Part shown: positions 40,721 through 50,511 of the stretch, one piece after another
How the letters are laid out: the number at the start of each line of letters is the position of its first letter
Numbering within the stretch: the first letter of the stretch is position 1
Origin: Lanius collurio
Taxonomy: Eukaryota; Chordata; Aves; Passeriformes; Laniidae
DNA: 64,000 nt
Assembly: GCA_020086605.1 (NCBI GenBank)
Contig: JACBWW010000051.1
Location: 1,196,097 to 1,260,096, forward strand
Direction of reading: 5' to 3'
Notes under the pieces: model-generated
Databases searched by the model: none
Seen by the model: the letters and a program-made list of their open reading frames with translations, nothing else
What the model was told of the DNA's origin: nothing
Position numbers and translations under genes: made by a program

Positions 40721-41152
40721 CACCATCTAACAGTCCCTGGCTATCATCAGCTCAGAGTCATTGGCCAAAGAAATCTCTGCTCTGACTCTGAGCCCATGGA
40801 GAATCTATGACATTACTACTGCTGCAGTGTCACACAGCAGGGGACTCCCACTGGCATCTTTGCAAAGACCCCAACCCAAAGACCTTTAGTAATGCCACAG
40901 TCACACAAGCACCATAGTCCCAAGAGCTGGTTTGGATGCCACCAGTTTCCTACTTTGAATACTTATAGAAAATTAATCTCTCGCTGAATCAAGACTTAAA
41001 CCTCATTCCTGGAATGATACCTGTAGAGGAGATGGATATATGACTACAAGAGCACGTTTATTTTCTAGTTATTTCTCCATATGATTTCTGTGGATAATGA
41101 CAGATCCTTGCTATGCTAATGAAAACGCAGAGCAACCAACCTCGCTGTGCTT

Positions 41153-41174
41153 GCTATGGAGATATTTCCATAGC
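41153..41174. promoter_or_regulatory. Perfect inverted repeat with RFX-like halves
   Basis: GCTATGGA (41153-41160) and TCCATAGC (41167-41174) are exact complements around a 6-nt spacer. The halves resemble the X-box half-sites (CCATGGCAAC type) bound by RFX factors, although the spacer is longer than the usual 0-3 bases. A second CTTGCTATG lies upstream near 41107. Confidence 0.4.
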
Positions 41175-42296
41175 CAGGCTACAAATATACAAAATTTTAT
41201 GAAGCTAGAGTGAAAAACATTCAATCATTTACTGTAAACTCAATCAGAACAAAGTCACTCTGTACCCAAAACCATCAAGTCAGGCCATCAGATTACTGTC
41301 TAAAATCCCAGAATGACACAGTAGCCAACATTCTCTCCTTATCTGAAAGCTTATTTGAAAGATGAAATCATAAATTTTCAGGTGTGACGCCCAACTGAGA
41401 GAGCTATTAGACTCCCAGATTACCTGTATGCCTGGGGAATAGGGAAAGCAACTATAGAATATTTTAAAGTGTGAGACTTAGTACAGTTCAAGCTAGTATT
41501 CCAGAGGTCTACCTGAGATTGGTTCTGCCAGAGTATAATGACATATAAACCCTAGCCATTTATAGTGGCACTTTCTGTCATGATTCATGCCATAAGGAAA
41601 GAGGTGTCTTTCACTTTTGTTTTCCTTGCCTTCAGAAAGCAGAATCTACCTCCATTCAATAATGTTTGAAAATTATTTTCTTCATACTTAATTTCTGCTT
41701 TTTATCTTTTTACTAGACCCTCTTCTGATAAGATAAGAAAAGCTTATTTCAGCAACAGTCAATCAACGAGCAGCTAAATTGCAAATGCCATTTCCACATT
41801 GTCAGAATTAACATTTCAAAATGTAAATCACCAGATAATCTAAAATAATTTAATATAGGAGGACAAAAAGCAATGTTTTGAATTGATTACATCTTCAATT
41901 CTGGTTTTTTTTCCTCCTCAGTGAAGTGAGAAAAGCCACATTTAAAATAACTAACTAAATAAATAAATCAAAGGTACAGTGTCATTAAGGAAGCTTTAAT
42001 TCTCTCAAAAGGATAAAGGACTATTCTTGCTCCCTACATTTTAAAGGAAAAATGTATTTACTTGGCCATAATCTGATCTTTCAACCCCAATCATTCCAAT
42101 TACAGCTCACAATAGCGGAAAAAACCAGAACATCCAAAACTGACTGTTCCACCCAGTTCTTCATCAGCTAAAAGAGCTAAAGGGCATTTGGCCTTGAAGA
42201 AAATCCTGCCTTCATAAGATACAAAGTGAAAGAAAAATATCAAACTGAACAATAATCTAGATTAATCAGATAAGCTAAGAAACAATTTGGACCAGT

Positions 42297-42460
42297 AAAA
42301 AAAACCAAAAAAACCAAAAATCCAAAAAAACCCCCAGAAACAAAAAACAAAAAATCCAAAACAAACAAACAAAAACAAACAAAAACAAACAAACAAACAA
42401 AATAAACCAAAAATCAAACAAACAAAAAAAACCCAAAAAACACAACAAACAAAAAAATTG
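42297..42460. repeat. A/C-rich low-complexity tract, CAAA/CAAAA repeats
   Basis: About 160 bases are made nearly only of A runs broken by C, CC and CCC, including a purer (CAAA)n core near 42363-42402. Complemented, it gives T/G-rich frames that spell runs of F, L and V; these are not real proteins. Confidence 0.9.
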
Positions 42461-42493
42461 CTTTAACATATTTAGTTGCTTTAACAGAGTCAC

Positions 42494-42555
42494 AGGAGAA
42501 GAAAATCTCACAAAACATGTATTAAGTGTGGGAAGGGAAACAGCATTTCAGTGCA
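42494..42555. repeat. 62-bp dispersed repeat, copy B
   Basis: This is the partner of 37615-37676, matching at 55 of 62 positions in the same orientation. It starts 34 bp after the A/C-rich tract. The clustering of mismatches in the centre, with perfect outer blocks, is uneven for neutral decay of a duplicate. Confidence 0.85.
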
Positions 42556-43540
42556 AAATGGTCAGGTTTTTCTTGCTGTAAACAAGGAGGCCCTCATTCA
42601 TCAAGATGTACCATTGTTCCCAAGCACAGCAAAGGCTTCTTTTCCCAGTTTAATATGAGGAAAAAGGGAGAGAAATCGATTTCTTCCTGCAAATAACATT
42701 TCATGGATTTTACCAAATCCCACATCCTTGATGCTTCCTAGAACTTTCAGCATTATTCATCACTTCAGTACAGCAAGATTTTCAAACAAGATCAGTTGTA
42801 TCAGTAGGAAGCAAGGAGTTACACTTCTGAATTTCTACCTACTTTTAACTGAACTGGTTGTTGCATCTAACTTTAATGCAAGTCACTCTAATTACTAATT
42901 TAGAATTTGATCACAATACTATATTAGAGTTGCAGCATTCTCTCTTATGAGTTTTGTGTAAATACTCTATGTTTTAAAGAACTAATTCTCACATCACTTA
43001 AAATAATTCAAGATGACAATAATTCTGCTAGACCATTACAAACCAGATGATTATGAACATAGGTCTCCTTCCCTCCCTGATCCCAAATACAGCTCATGTA
43101 ACTGTTGTTTATTTTTTCCTTTTAGAGCTCCTTCAAAGACTACAACTTCAAAAGCATTTATGGGAATAATATTCTGCAGCATTGTCCCAAAGCTCCTCAG
43201 ACAGGCTAGTACATGACTGTGCATACACAAAACAAGGATCTAACTTATATTAAAAAGAAAAAAGAAACTCCAATACATGGATCATATTAATAGAGATGCT
43301 TAAGAGATGTAGTAGTTATGATCAGAATTTGGATACCAATGAATATTCCCCCTCTTTGCAACTGATTTACACATTCTGCTACTGTCTGATAGATCAATGG
43401 TTTCATGTCTAACTAACCTTAATTACAGCTACATTAAAATAATTGTTTTCCCCTAAAAAAATTACCTAGGGAAATTTCACTATGGTAACTGTGTACCACT
43501 GAAAACATGCAAGCTCAGTGAAAGCACTGCACTGTCCCAT
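42556..43540. other. No gene seen
   Basis: This is unique AT-rich DNA up to the left end of the 43.5 kb LTR. Nothing is recognised. Confidence 0.6.
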
Positions 43541-43688
43541 TGTCGTGGTTTCACACAACTAAGCATCAAACACACGAAAATCGGTTCTTTTCATAAGGGG
43601 TAAAAAATAAGAAAATATTGAGAAAAACTAGATAGCTGTGAGGCAAAACAGGTTCAAACTTAAACGGTTGTAGTACAAGAAAAGAGTT

Positions 43689-43694
43689 TTATTA
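43689..43694 (-). terminator. LTR poly(A) signal (AATAAA on minus strand)
   Basis: TTTATT on the plus strand lies about 150 bp inside the sense 3' end of the LTR. It occupies the same position as AATAAA in the related LTR at 47943-47948. Confidence 0.55.
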
Positions 43695-44580
43695 CTAAAA
43701 AAATTAAAAGTTAAAAGATGTAACAAGAAATTGAAACAAACAATCCCCCCCCTTTTTTCCCAGCACTTTTCTCTTTTTTCTTAACTAGCACAAATAACAC
43801 AACATGGGATTCTAGTCAGTGCTACAGTTCCTGAAAAGTCTCTTTCTTATGCTTAAGGAAAAAAAAAAGAAAAAAAAAAACAAAACCAAAAAACAAACCG
43901 GTTTCTTCTTGCTTCACGTAGTTTCTCAAGCTGCCCCTCAAGCTGCCCCCAACAACAGACCCGCCCGGAAAGAAACAATCTGCTGTAATACATCTCTTCT
44001 ATGAAAAAATATCAGTTTTTTCACACTGCCACACCTGGGCCATCACATGGGGTTATCAATCTTTTTAAGGATGGGTTAGGATGGGTTTATTGGCCTGAAC
44101 ACAAAGGCTTTTTTTTCCTGCTACAAGTCCTTAAAAGCCTCTCACTGTTTCTATATAGCCTGGCATAGGCACTCTCTCTTCACAATCTTCACGGGCCACA
44201 CAGGAGTCGTCCATCCCCCCATGCACTCCAAATGTATCAAAGAGACAGTTTGAGATATTACAGTTTCTTACCACCGGATGCCAGAAGGATTTTTGAGCTC
44301 CACGCGAGGAACGCGGCACCGCCCCTTTTCTCCACTGCCATTTCAGCTCCGACTCACATGGCTCACTCTCTGACTGTGAAACCTCTGTGGTGAAGAATGT
44401 TCTTGTTCAGGCTTTATGGTGAAGAAAGCCTCACTCCCTTTGTGCTGTTGGCTGCCTGGTGATTTCTTCAGTTCAGCCCGCAGTGTGCTGGCTGCAGACA
44501 GGAGGCTCCGCTGGCTCCGCGTGGACAGGAGGGGAACCCGCCGGTCCCAAGGAGCCACTCTGGAGAGGTTTTAGCTTTAG

Positions 44581-45630
44581 TGTGCCAGCCCATGGCTGGG
44601 TTTAGCTGTGTGCCAGCCCATGGCTGGGTTTAGCTGTGTGCCAGTCCATGGCTGGGTTTAGCTGTGTGCCAGCCCATGGCTGGGTTTAGCTGTGTGCCAG
44701 CCCATGGCTGGGTTTAGCTGTGTGCCAGCCCATGGCTGGGTTTAGCTGTGTGCCAGCCCATGGCTGGGTTTAGCTGTGTGCCAGCCCATGGCTGGGTTTA
44801 GCTGTGTGCCAGCCCATGGCTGGGTTTAGCTGTGTGCCAGCCCATGGCTGGGTTTAGCTGTGTGCCAGCCCATGGCTGGGTTTAGCTGTGTGCCAGCCCA
44901 TGGCTGGGTTTAGCTGTGTGCCAGCCCATGGCTGGGTTTAGCTGTGTGCCAGCCCATGGCTGGGTTTAGCTGTGTGCCAGCCCATGGCTGGGTTTAGCTG
45001 TGTGCCAGCCCATGGCTGGGTTTAGCTGTGTGCCAGCCCATGGCTGGGTTTAGCTGTGTGCCAGCCCATGGCTGGGTTTAGCTGTGTGCCAGCCCATGGC
45101 TGGGTTTAGCTGTGTGCCAGCCCATGGCTGGGTTTAGCTGTGTGCCAGCCCATGGCTGGGTTTAGCTGTGTGCCAGCCCATGGCTGGGTTTAGCTGTGTG
45201 CCAGCCCATGGCTGGGTTTAGCTGTGTGCCAGCCCATGGCTGGGTTTAGCTGTGTGCCAGCCCATGGCTGGGTTTAGCTGTGTGCCAGCCCATGGCTGGG
45301 TTTAGCTGTGTGCCAGCCCATGGCTGGGTTTAGCTGTGTGCCAGCCCATGGCTGGGTTTAGCTGTGTGCCAGCCCATGGCTGGGTTTAGCTGTGTGCCAG
45401 CCCATGGCTGGGTTTAGCTGTGTGCCAGCCCATGGCTGGGTTCAGCTGTGCCAGCCCATGGCTGGGTTCAGCTGTGCCAGCCCATGGCTGGGTTTAGCTG
45501 TGCCAATCCATGGCTGGGTTCAGCTGTGCCAGTCCATGGCTGGGTTTAGCTGTGCCAGCCCATGGCTGGGTTTAGCTGTGCCAGTCCATGGCTGGGTTTA
45601 GCTGTGCCAGCCCATGGCTGGGTTTAGCTG
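44581..45630. repeat. Minisatellite: 38 copies, 28-bp units switching to 26-bp units
   Basis: The core (C/T)CCATGG recurs at 44589 and then every 28 bp until 45429 (31 copies), then every 26 bp until 45611 (7 copies). The shorter unit lacks one TG of the TGTGTG spacer. Each unit contains CCAGCCCATGGCTGG, an inverted repeat with a 6-bp stem (CCAGCC/GGCTGG) and a 3-nt loop; units reading CCAGTCCATGG lose one pair. The 28-bp zone is almost invariant except for one CCAGTCCATGG unit near its left edge. The 26-bp zone is variable (GTCCATGG, AATCCATGG, GGGTTCAGC). Neither period is a multiple of three, so frames through the array are not a protein-coding design. It lies within LTR-related sequence. 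Confidence 0.97.
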
Positions 45631-45780
45631 CCTGGGCTCTGGGATGGTTCCCTCCCCACTGACCCAGGGTCCTGCCACGGCACCAGGGAGAGGGGAAGGG
45701 GCCGGGGCCTCGGCCCGGTGGGGCCCGGAGGCTCCGAGGACACCCCACCTCCCTCAGGTGAGCTGGAACCAGAGGAAATT

Positions 45781-46793
45781 CTGGCTTTCCATGCAGTTTA
45801 AATGTGTAAATTGGGAGAAGTGTTATTGGTCTAAAAATCCATCAACTCAGATTCAACCTACTACAAACATTGTATCCATGCTGTCTGTACTATCTTGGTA
45901 TTTTTGAATGCAACAAAAATACTCAAAGATTAATATTATTTACAGCTGTTTTCCTACTATTTTTCATATGCCAGTGTCACCATACAAATTAAAATATTCC
46001 CATGCATATGCTGTCTCTTATAAATCCATTTTAAATTATTATATATGTGCATCAATGCATGATGTGAATGATTACTGTCACCAAGGACAATGAACAAGCA
46101 CAAGGCCAAGTATAAGCCATTGTGAATCCTATTCCCAGTTTTGAACAAAGCTAGTTAGGAATTTTCTGGCCGAAAATTAGATGAAACTTATATACCTTGT
46201 AACTCGGAGACTCAAATACCTTCAACTGGAGAAGGAAGAGAAAAAACCCATACTGTCTTCCACTCATCATATTTTCAATGAACTTTTTTATTTGATACTC
46301 AGAGAGAATTGCATGGAGAGAGAGATTTTAACTTGAAAATATGGAAATTTTATTTAAATTATGGAAGAAAGTTGAAAGAATAAAAGGATCACTCCTTTTT
46401 CCCATCCCAGAATCCCTGGGCTTACAAATGCTGAATCAATGAAACAAAAAACTCACATACTGATATTTCTCAAAATGTTTTTAGTTTTTCATCTAGTCTT
46501 AATTGCATTACCACCTTTTAGTTTCTTCAAAACTGGCTACCTTGTCTGTGCCAACTTCTATTCCCTGCCTTCCCCACCTATCTCCTGTTAGAGATGATGA
46601 GATTAAACTCCTATTAACATTAAACAAAAAAGCTTTCTGTGCTGTAATAATTTTTAAATCACAATTAAACCCTACTTGTACTTGTGTGGTGGAAAAGATA
46701 CAAAAAATACTCAGAGTAATACTTCTGAAAAAGACCACTATGGCTAGCTCAGGTAAAAAGAAGTGGAGAAGTATCACCTTCCCCTTAGATCTG
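45781..46793. other. No gene seen; spacer between two head-to-head LTRs
   Basis: This is about 1 kb of AT-rich DNA without a recognised gene. It separates the minus-sense LTR on the left from the plus-sense LTR on the right, so any promoter activity would run outward on both sides. A 260-codon open frame (46503-47285, plus) starts here and crosses the LTR boundary and its promoter. I consider it chance. Confidence 0.55.
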
Positions 46794-46877
46794 TGTGCTG
46801 GTTTAACAAAAACTCGGTGTGTGGAGGCAGAGGAAAAAAAAAGAGCTGTTTTTGAGGCTTCTATGTCTAGCACAGAG

Positions 46878-46959
46878 CCAATGGCTAGGGGCTCTGGCGA
46901 TGGGCAGGTTGCTATACCAATTGGACGGGCTGGAAACGCCTCTGTGATTATATATTTAA
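46878..46959 (+). promoter_or_regulatory. LTR U3 promoter: two CCAAT boxes and TATATATTTAA
   Basis: CCAAT occurs at 46878-46882 and 46917-46921, followed by TTATATATTTAA at 46948-46959. This is standard order and spacing for an RNA polymerase II promoter. The downstream sequence becomes GC-rich, as in a transcribed leader. Confidence 0.65.
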
Positions 46960-47213
46960 GAAAGGAGAAAGCGCAAAAAGTCCCTTATCCTGCTTCCCTC
47001 CGAGGGGTGCGGAGAGGGCCACCGGGCCCTTCCCGGTGCAGCAGCCGGGGCCATGCCACTGGGGGGGCTGGGGAAGGGCCACCCCAATGCCGTGAGCAGC
47101 CGCATGGCCGGAGCCCTCCTGAAGGCACGGCCCGTGCAGTGCCAGCGGCCCCTCTGAGGCCAGCGTGGATCGCATGGAACCGAGAAAAGCACTACACAGC
47201 AGCAACAAGAGAC

Positions 47214-47224
47214 ATGGTGAGTAT
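47214..47224 (+). other. Consensus splice donor in the LTR leader
   Basis: ACATG|GTGAGTATT gives GTGAGT, the near-ideal 5' splice site, with GT at 47217-47218. It lies about 260 bp downstream of the LTR TATA box. An LTR transcript could therefore use a first exon of about 230 nt and splice onward. There is no sequence evidence of an acceptor partner. Confidence 0.45.
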
Positions 47225-47942
47225 TTCCCCGATTTGGAGCCCAGATGTGATCAACTGCAACTTGCAGACACCAACTTTCTTCTAAGTCAGAGAAAAGGAA
47301 AAATAACGTCACACGAGGAAAACCAACATGGCGGCACTGAAGTCAGTGGTGGAACAGAGAGGGCAGAGGCGCTCCAAACACTGGAGTTGAGATTCTCCTG
47401 CAAGCCGTGGTGAGGAATATAATACAATAAACTGTTTCCCTATCATTCATGAGGTGCATGGCGGGGTGCTGAGATCCATACACAGCCCGTGAAGAGGAGT
47501 GCTCACACTGGAGTGCACAGATGCTAAGAGGCTTTTAAAGATTGAAGAAGAGAGTCTTTGCTTTCAGGCTGGAATAGCTCATCCTTAAAAGAAAAAAAAA
47601 ATAAAGTCTTATGGCCCCTGCTGGCAGCTTTGGGAAGACTGCATGACCCATGGGAGGGATTTCCACGTTGCAGCAGATTCAGGTGGGCTGTTGCTTGTGA
47701 AGATTGAAACCATGCTAGCAAAGCTTGCAGAGAACTCTATCCCGTGGGAAGGATGCCACGGCACAGCAAAAGAAACTCTTTTCCTTAAATAAAGAAAGAC
47801 TCTTGAAAAGTGAAATGCTGACTAAAACCTCATGTTTGTCTCCTTGCACAGTTGGTAAAAAGAGTGAGAGAGACTGCAAAAGAACGGTGTTCTGAGAGTT
47901 AGCTTTGGTTCTCATAATGCTATTTACTTTTATTCTCTCAGT

Positions 47943-47948
47943 AATAAA
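47943..47948 (+). terminator. LTR poly(A) signal AATAAA
   Basis: AATAAATCTTCC lies about 185 bp before the LTR 3' end and is followed by T-rich sequence, as expected for an R/U5 junction. Confidence 0.6.
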
Positions 47949-48408
47949 TCTTCCTTTTACTCTATAAGTTTTGAACCTGTTTTTCCTTAAAGTTTTTCCT
48001 TTCTCTTCAAAAACCCTTATTTCAACCTATGAAAATAAAGGTTTTTAGTTCCCCTCCTCTGCTCAGCTATAGGAAAATAAGTGAATCGTTTTTTGTGGTG
48101 CGTGGCACTTAATCATCATCAAACCTTGACAACCAGTCTCAAAACAGATTTCACATACTCTAAACATCTGAATTATTCAATCCATAATTAGCTTGGTAGA
48201 CCTGAAACTGAAAATTTATCAATTGCTACAACATTCCTCCTACTAAGAGTGTAAGGGGACACATATCTTCAAACACCCCTCTTTATTTTGAGGGAATACA
48301 GTTCATCTTTGCAGGTTATCCTGGAATGCATCCAGAGTTCAGCTGTCAGAGGTATAAACTTCCTCAGAGTACCAAACTGGCAACAAAAAACTATATTCTT
48401 ACGCAGAT

Positions 48409-49216
48409 TGTGAGAAACAAGACAACTCTTGTTTTTTTAAAACAAAATTAAAATTTATTAAAAGCAAGAAAAATAACAAAAATAGTTAAAAATTAAAATT
48501 GGGATCCAATGGCTCGATTTAAAGGCCCCAGGAACACGGTAATTGATCTTGTGGCCCTTTCAGGCTCTGGACCATCAAAACAAAAGCACCTTGCAGTGTC
48601 GAGGTGACTGGCTAATCCACAAAGTCAATGATGTTATAAGCAGGCCTGTTCTCCACACCAGGCTCCACCAGGCTAACCCAGGCGAGTGGCGACTCCTGGC
48701 TCTGTGTGTCCACTTTCATAGTGCCTGAGCCCCGCCCTGTTCCTCCCACAGCCCACCCACATGGTCCATGGTGATAGGTGGGGTACAGAGGTGAGATAAT
48801 CTCAGTCCAACAATGGCTCCCTGTTGTCCAGAGGGTGATGGTACTTTTTCCAAAGGCAGGAAAATTCCCTCATTGAAATTCAGGTTGCCATGGAGCCAAG
48901 CTGCAGGGTACCGGTTGGGAGCTAAAAATAGTCTGGGGCAGTTATGAACCTGGGTTTGTGAGTCCATTCTAAAATTGGGTTGAATGTTAAAAGCATTTGT
49001 AAAAATATAAAACATACTTGCAAAAATACAAAACAACCATTTAAACATTCTTAGAATAGTTAACAATTGTGTAAAAATATGAAACTTGCTATGGAACTTA
49101 CATAACATTATTTGTATTTGAACTGGGAACTAACAACTTGGAAAATTCATCAGAAAAGGGATTTTAAACTGGGAACCGCATAACCTTCTAATCAGCACTT
49201 GGGGGTTAACTGGACA
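48409..49216 (-). mobile_element. Probable LTR or LTR-like element, minus sense
   Basis: Read on the minus strand, the block has TGTCCAGTTAACCCCC at its start, a GC box (GGGCGGGGC, 48729-48737), TTATAA (48634-48639), CCATTGG-type sequence near 48509, AATAAA (48454-48459) and an end CTTGTTTCTCACA. The promoter-to-poly(A) layout is that of an LTR. Inverted ends longer than TGT/ACA and a target duplication were not found, so both limits are approximate. It differs from the TGTCGTGGTTT family. No retroviral protein is recognisable in it. Confidence 0.45.
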
Positions 49217-50129
49217 GTCAGTACTAGGGCTGAGGGGTCATTAAAATGTGCAAAAGTTCATTAACAAAAGTAATCAGCTGGGCACCAAAAACACTTAATA
49301 TGCAAAGACCAACCTTCAAATTTCATATATAACACAGATCATTTATAGAACAACTTGTCCCTAATGCCTTATCAACAATGTTGTTAGAGATAAATTTTTA
49401 AAGAAATTTTTTAAATAATTTAAGTTATTGCTTTATCTGTCATCACATTCTAAGAATAGAGAATTTAGGAGAAGTTGTTACTAAATATTGAAGACTGAGT
49501 ATCAGTTAATACATTTGCTGTCTCCTCCAGAGACTGCCAGTGACTGACCAGACTGATCCTATGGTGATAGAAGAGTTGACACTCTTCTTCCTTTATGCAT
49601 AAGCAGTTAATTACTGAAGCCTGAAATCACTATACTTAGCCTCTATTAATTTAGGTCAAAACCTTAACTTGTGCATGTCAAATTCCTTCAGTTATCTGTA
49701 TCTTTCTTCAGGGAAAAAAAAAATTGTCCAACATTTTCAAGGTAAGAGTAACTTCAGTTGTCATTAGTGTTTAGTTTGTACAGTCCATCAGACAATGTTT
49801 TATCATCCAGTAACATCTTCCCCCTGGGAAGCAGTACATGCACCATGTGTGTCCTTGTGTTCATAAATAGCTTGAGCATCATGGACTGTGGTGTGGAGAC
49901 AGAGGGATGTAATTAGAGGAGATGGGGCACAAACACATCTTGCTTCAGCAATTTCCCCCATTCCTCCTAACCTGGCAAAGCATTATCAGCTGCATTTGGA
50001 AACCCACAAAGACCAAGTGCAACCACTAACAGAAGTTCCCTGGGTCCTGGCTGGGCATGGCAGACTTTCTGGATTTACCTACACAGACCAATTCCATGTA
50101 ACTGGTGTTTTGACAATGTCTTGTCAGTG
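49217..50129. other. No gene seen; spacer between LTRs
   Basis: This is AT-rich sequence without recognised genes. It is possibly old insertion debris given its position between two LTRs. A 158-codon frame (49888-50364, plus) runs from here across the LTR start and the undetermined bases; I treat it as chance. Confidence 0.55.
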
Positions 50130-50190
50130 CGAGCTTGTGAGGAGAGGTAAGATAGAATTGAGTTGCAGGCTGTGGGACATGCCTGCAGAG

Positions 50191-50267
50191 GCACGTGGTG
50201 GCACAGAGAAGCACTTGGTGGCACAAAAGAGCACANNGCACAAAGGAGCACATGGTGGCACAGAGAA
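50191..50267 (+). repeat. Four 20-bp direct repeats in LTR U3, with NN
   Basis: Units at 50191, 50211, 50231 and 50248 follow the pattern GCAC(G/T/A)TGGTGGCACAGAGAA. The third is 17 bases long, with NN where TGGTG is expected, so the assembly is probably short by about three bases there. Such U3 repeats are commonly enhancer repeats in retroviral LTRs. Confidence 0.8.
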
Positions 50268-50471
50268 GCTCCTCCACCAGACCCTGGCAGAAGGAGGTGT
50301 CACACGGCAGAGCCCTACAGAGAGGAGCCTGCCGGGAGCTGACAGGCAGGTGAACAGGGTGTGATCGCCCCACAGAAGGACATTCAGAAAGTCTGTTGCT
50401 GATGTGGCAACACGGGATGGGTCACGTAGTGGGAATTGCCGTATAAGGAAATGCTGTGCCTTGGAAAAGTA

Positions 50472-50511
50472 TATAAAAAGAGTATAAAATGAGCTCATTA
50501 ATTTGAATAAA
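50472..50511 (+). promoter_or_regulatory. LTR TATA box and poly(A) signal
   Basis: TATAAAA (50472-50478) is followed 27 bases later by AATAAA (50506-50511). That close spacing means a very short R region, as in avian alpharetroviral-type LTRs. Confidence 0.65.

Larger units (their letters stand above)
37677..42296. other. No gene seen; unique DNA with two possible regulatory spots
   Basis: No coding sequence is recognised. The largest frame is 137 codons at 39443-39856 (minus), overlapped in another frame by a 97-codon one, with no family resemblance. Candidate regulatory sequence is listed separately at 40423-40720 and 41153-41174. Confidence 0.6.
43541..45780 (-). mobile_element. ERV LTR, minus sense, interrupted by a minisatellite
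   Basis: The left end begins TGTCGTGGTTT, the same terminus as the 15 kb LTR. Block matches to the minus strand of the LTR at 46.8-48.1 kb support homology. These are AAAACAGGTTCAAA next to a TTTATTACT poly(A)-complement, a TCTTCACGGGC stretch near 44183, a CCATGCAC stretch near 44219, and TCTTACCACCGGATGCCAG matching CCTCACCACGGCTTGCAGG. Sense is therefore minus, with AATAAA at 43689-43694. Homologous-looking sequence runs to about 44577, is broken by a 38-copy minisatellite, and appears to resume as GC-rich sequence at 45631-45780, like the post-TATA region of the related LTR. I could not find the sense 5' end, a TATA box or a target duplication, so the right limit is approximate and the element is probably truncated. 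Confidence 0.65.
46794..48131 (+). mobile_element. ERV LTR, plus sense, about 1.3 kb
   Basis: It starts TGTGCTGGTTTAAC and ends AAACCTTGACA, so the termini are near-inverted TG/CA ends of the same type as the 15.0 and 43.5 kb LTRs. In order it shows CCAAT boxes (46878-46882, 46917-46921), a TATA box (46948-46957), a GC-rich leader, a strong splice donor (GT at 47217), and AATAAA (47943-47948). The stretch CCTCTGTGAT plus ATATTTAAG is shared with the 15 kb LTR. I found no convincing target duplication and no adjoining retroviral genes, so it may be solo or have one edge altered. It is longer than typical LTRs, so the block might include a small internal remnant. Confidence 0.7.

Noticed and set aside
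42275..42511. Hydrophobic minus-strand frame rich in F, L and V
   Set aside because: It is the complement of an A/C-rich simple repeat, so the apparent membrane protein is an artefact of composition.
45392..45601. Repetitive open frame in the minisatellite (69 codons)
   Set aside because: It is simply the tandem array read in one frame. Unit lengths of 28 and 26 are not multiples of three, and the frame exists only in the 26-bp zone.
44581..45630. CRISPR-like array
   Set aside because: Units are contiguous with no unique spacers, and the host is a vertebrate; it is a minisatellite.
46503..47285. 260-codon plus-strand frame
   Set aside because: It runs from AT-rich spacer through an LTR boundary, its promoter and leader. 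No domain is recognisable, and opposing frames overlap it.
43541..48131. A single provirus with two LTRs
   Set aside because: The two related LTRs are in opposite orientation and diverged, and no gag, pol or env sequence lies between them.
49888..50364. 158-codon plus-strand frame
   Set aside because: It spans an LTR start, its U3 repeats and undetermined bases.
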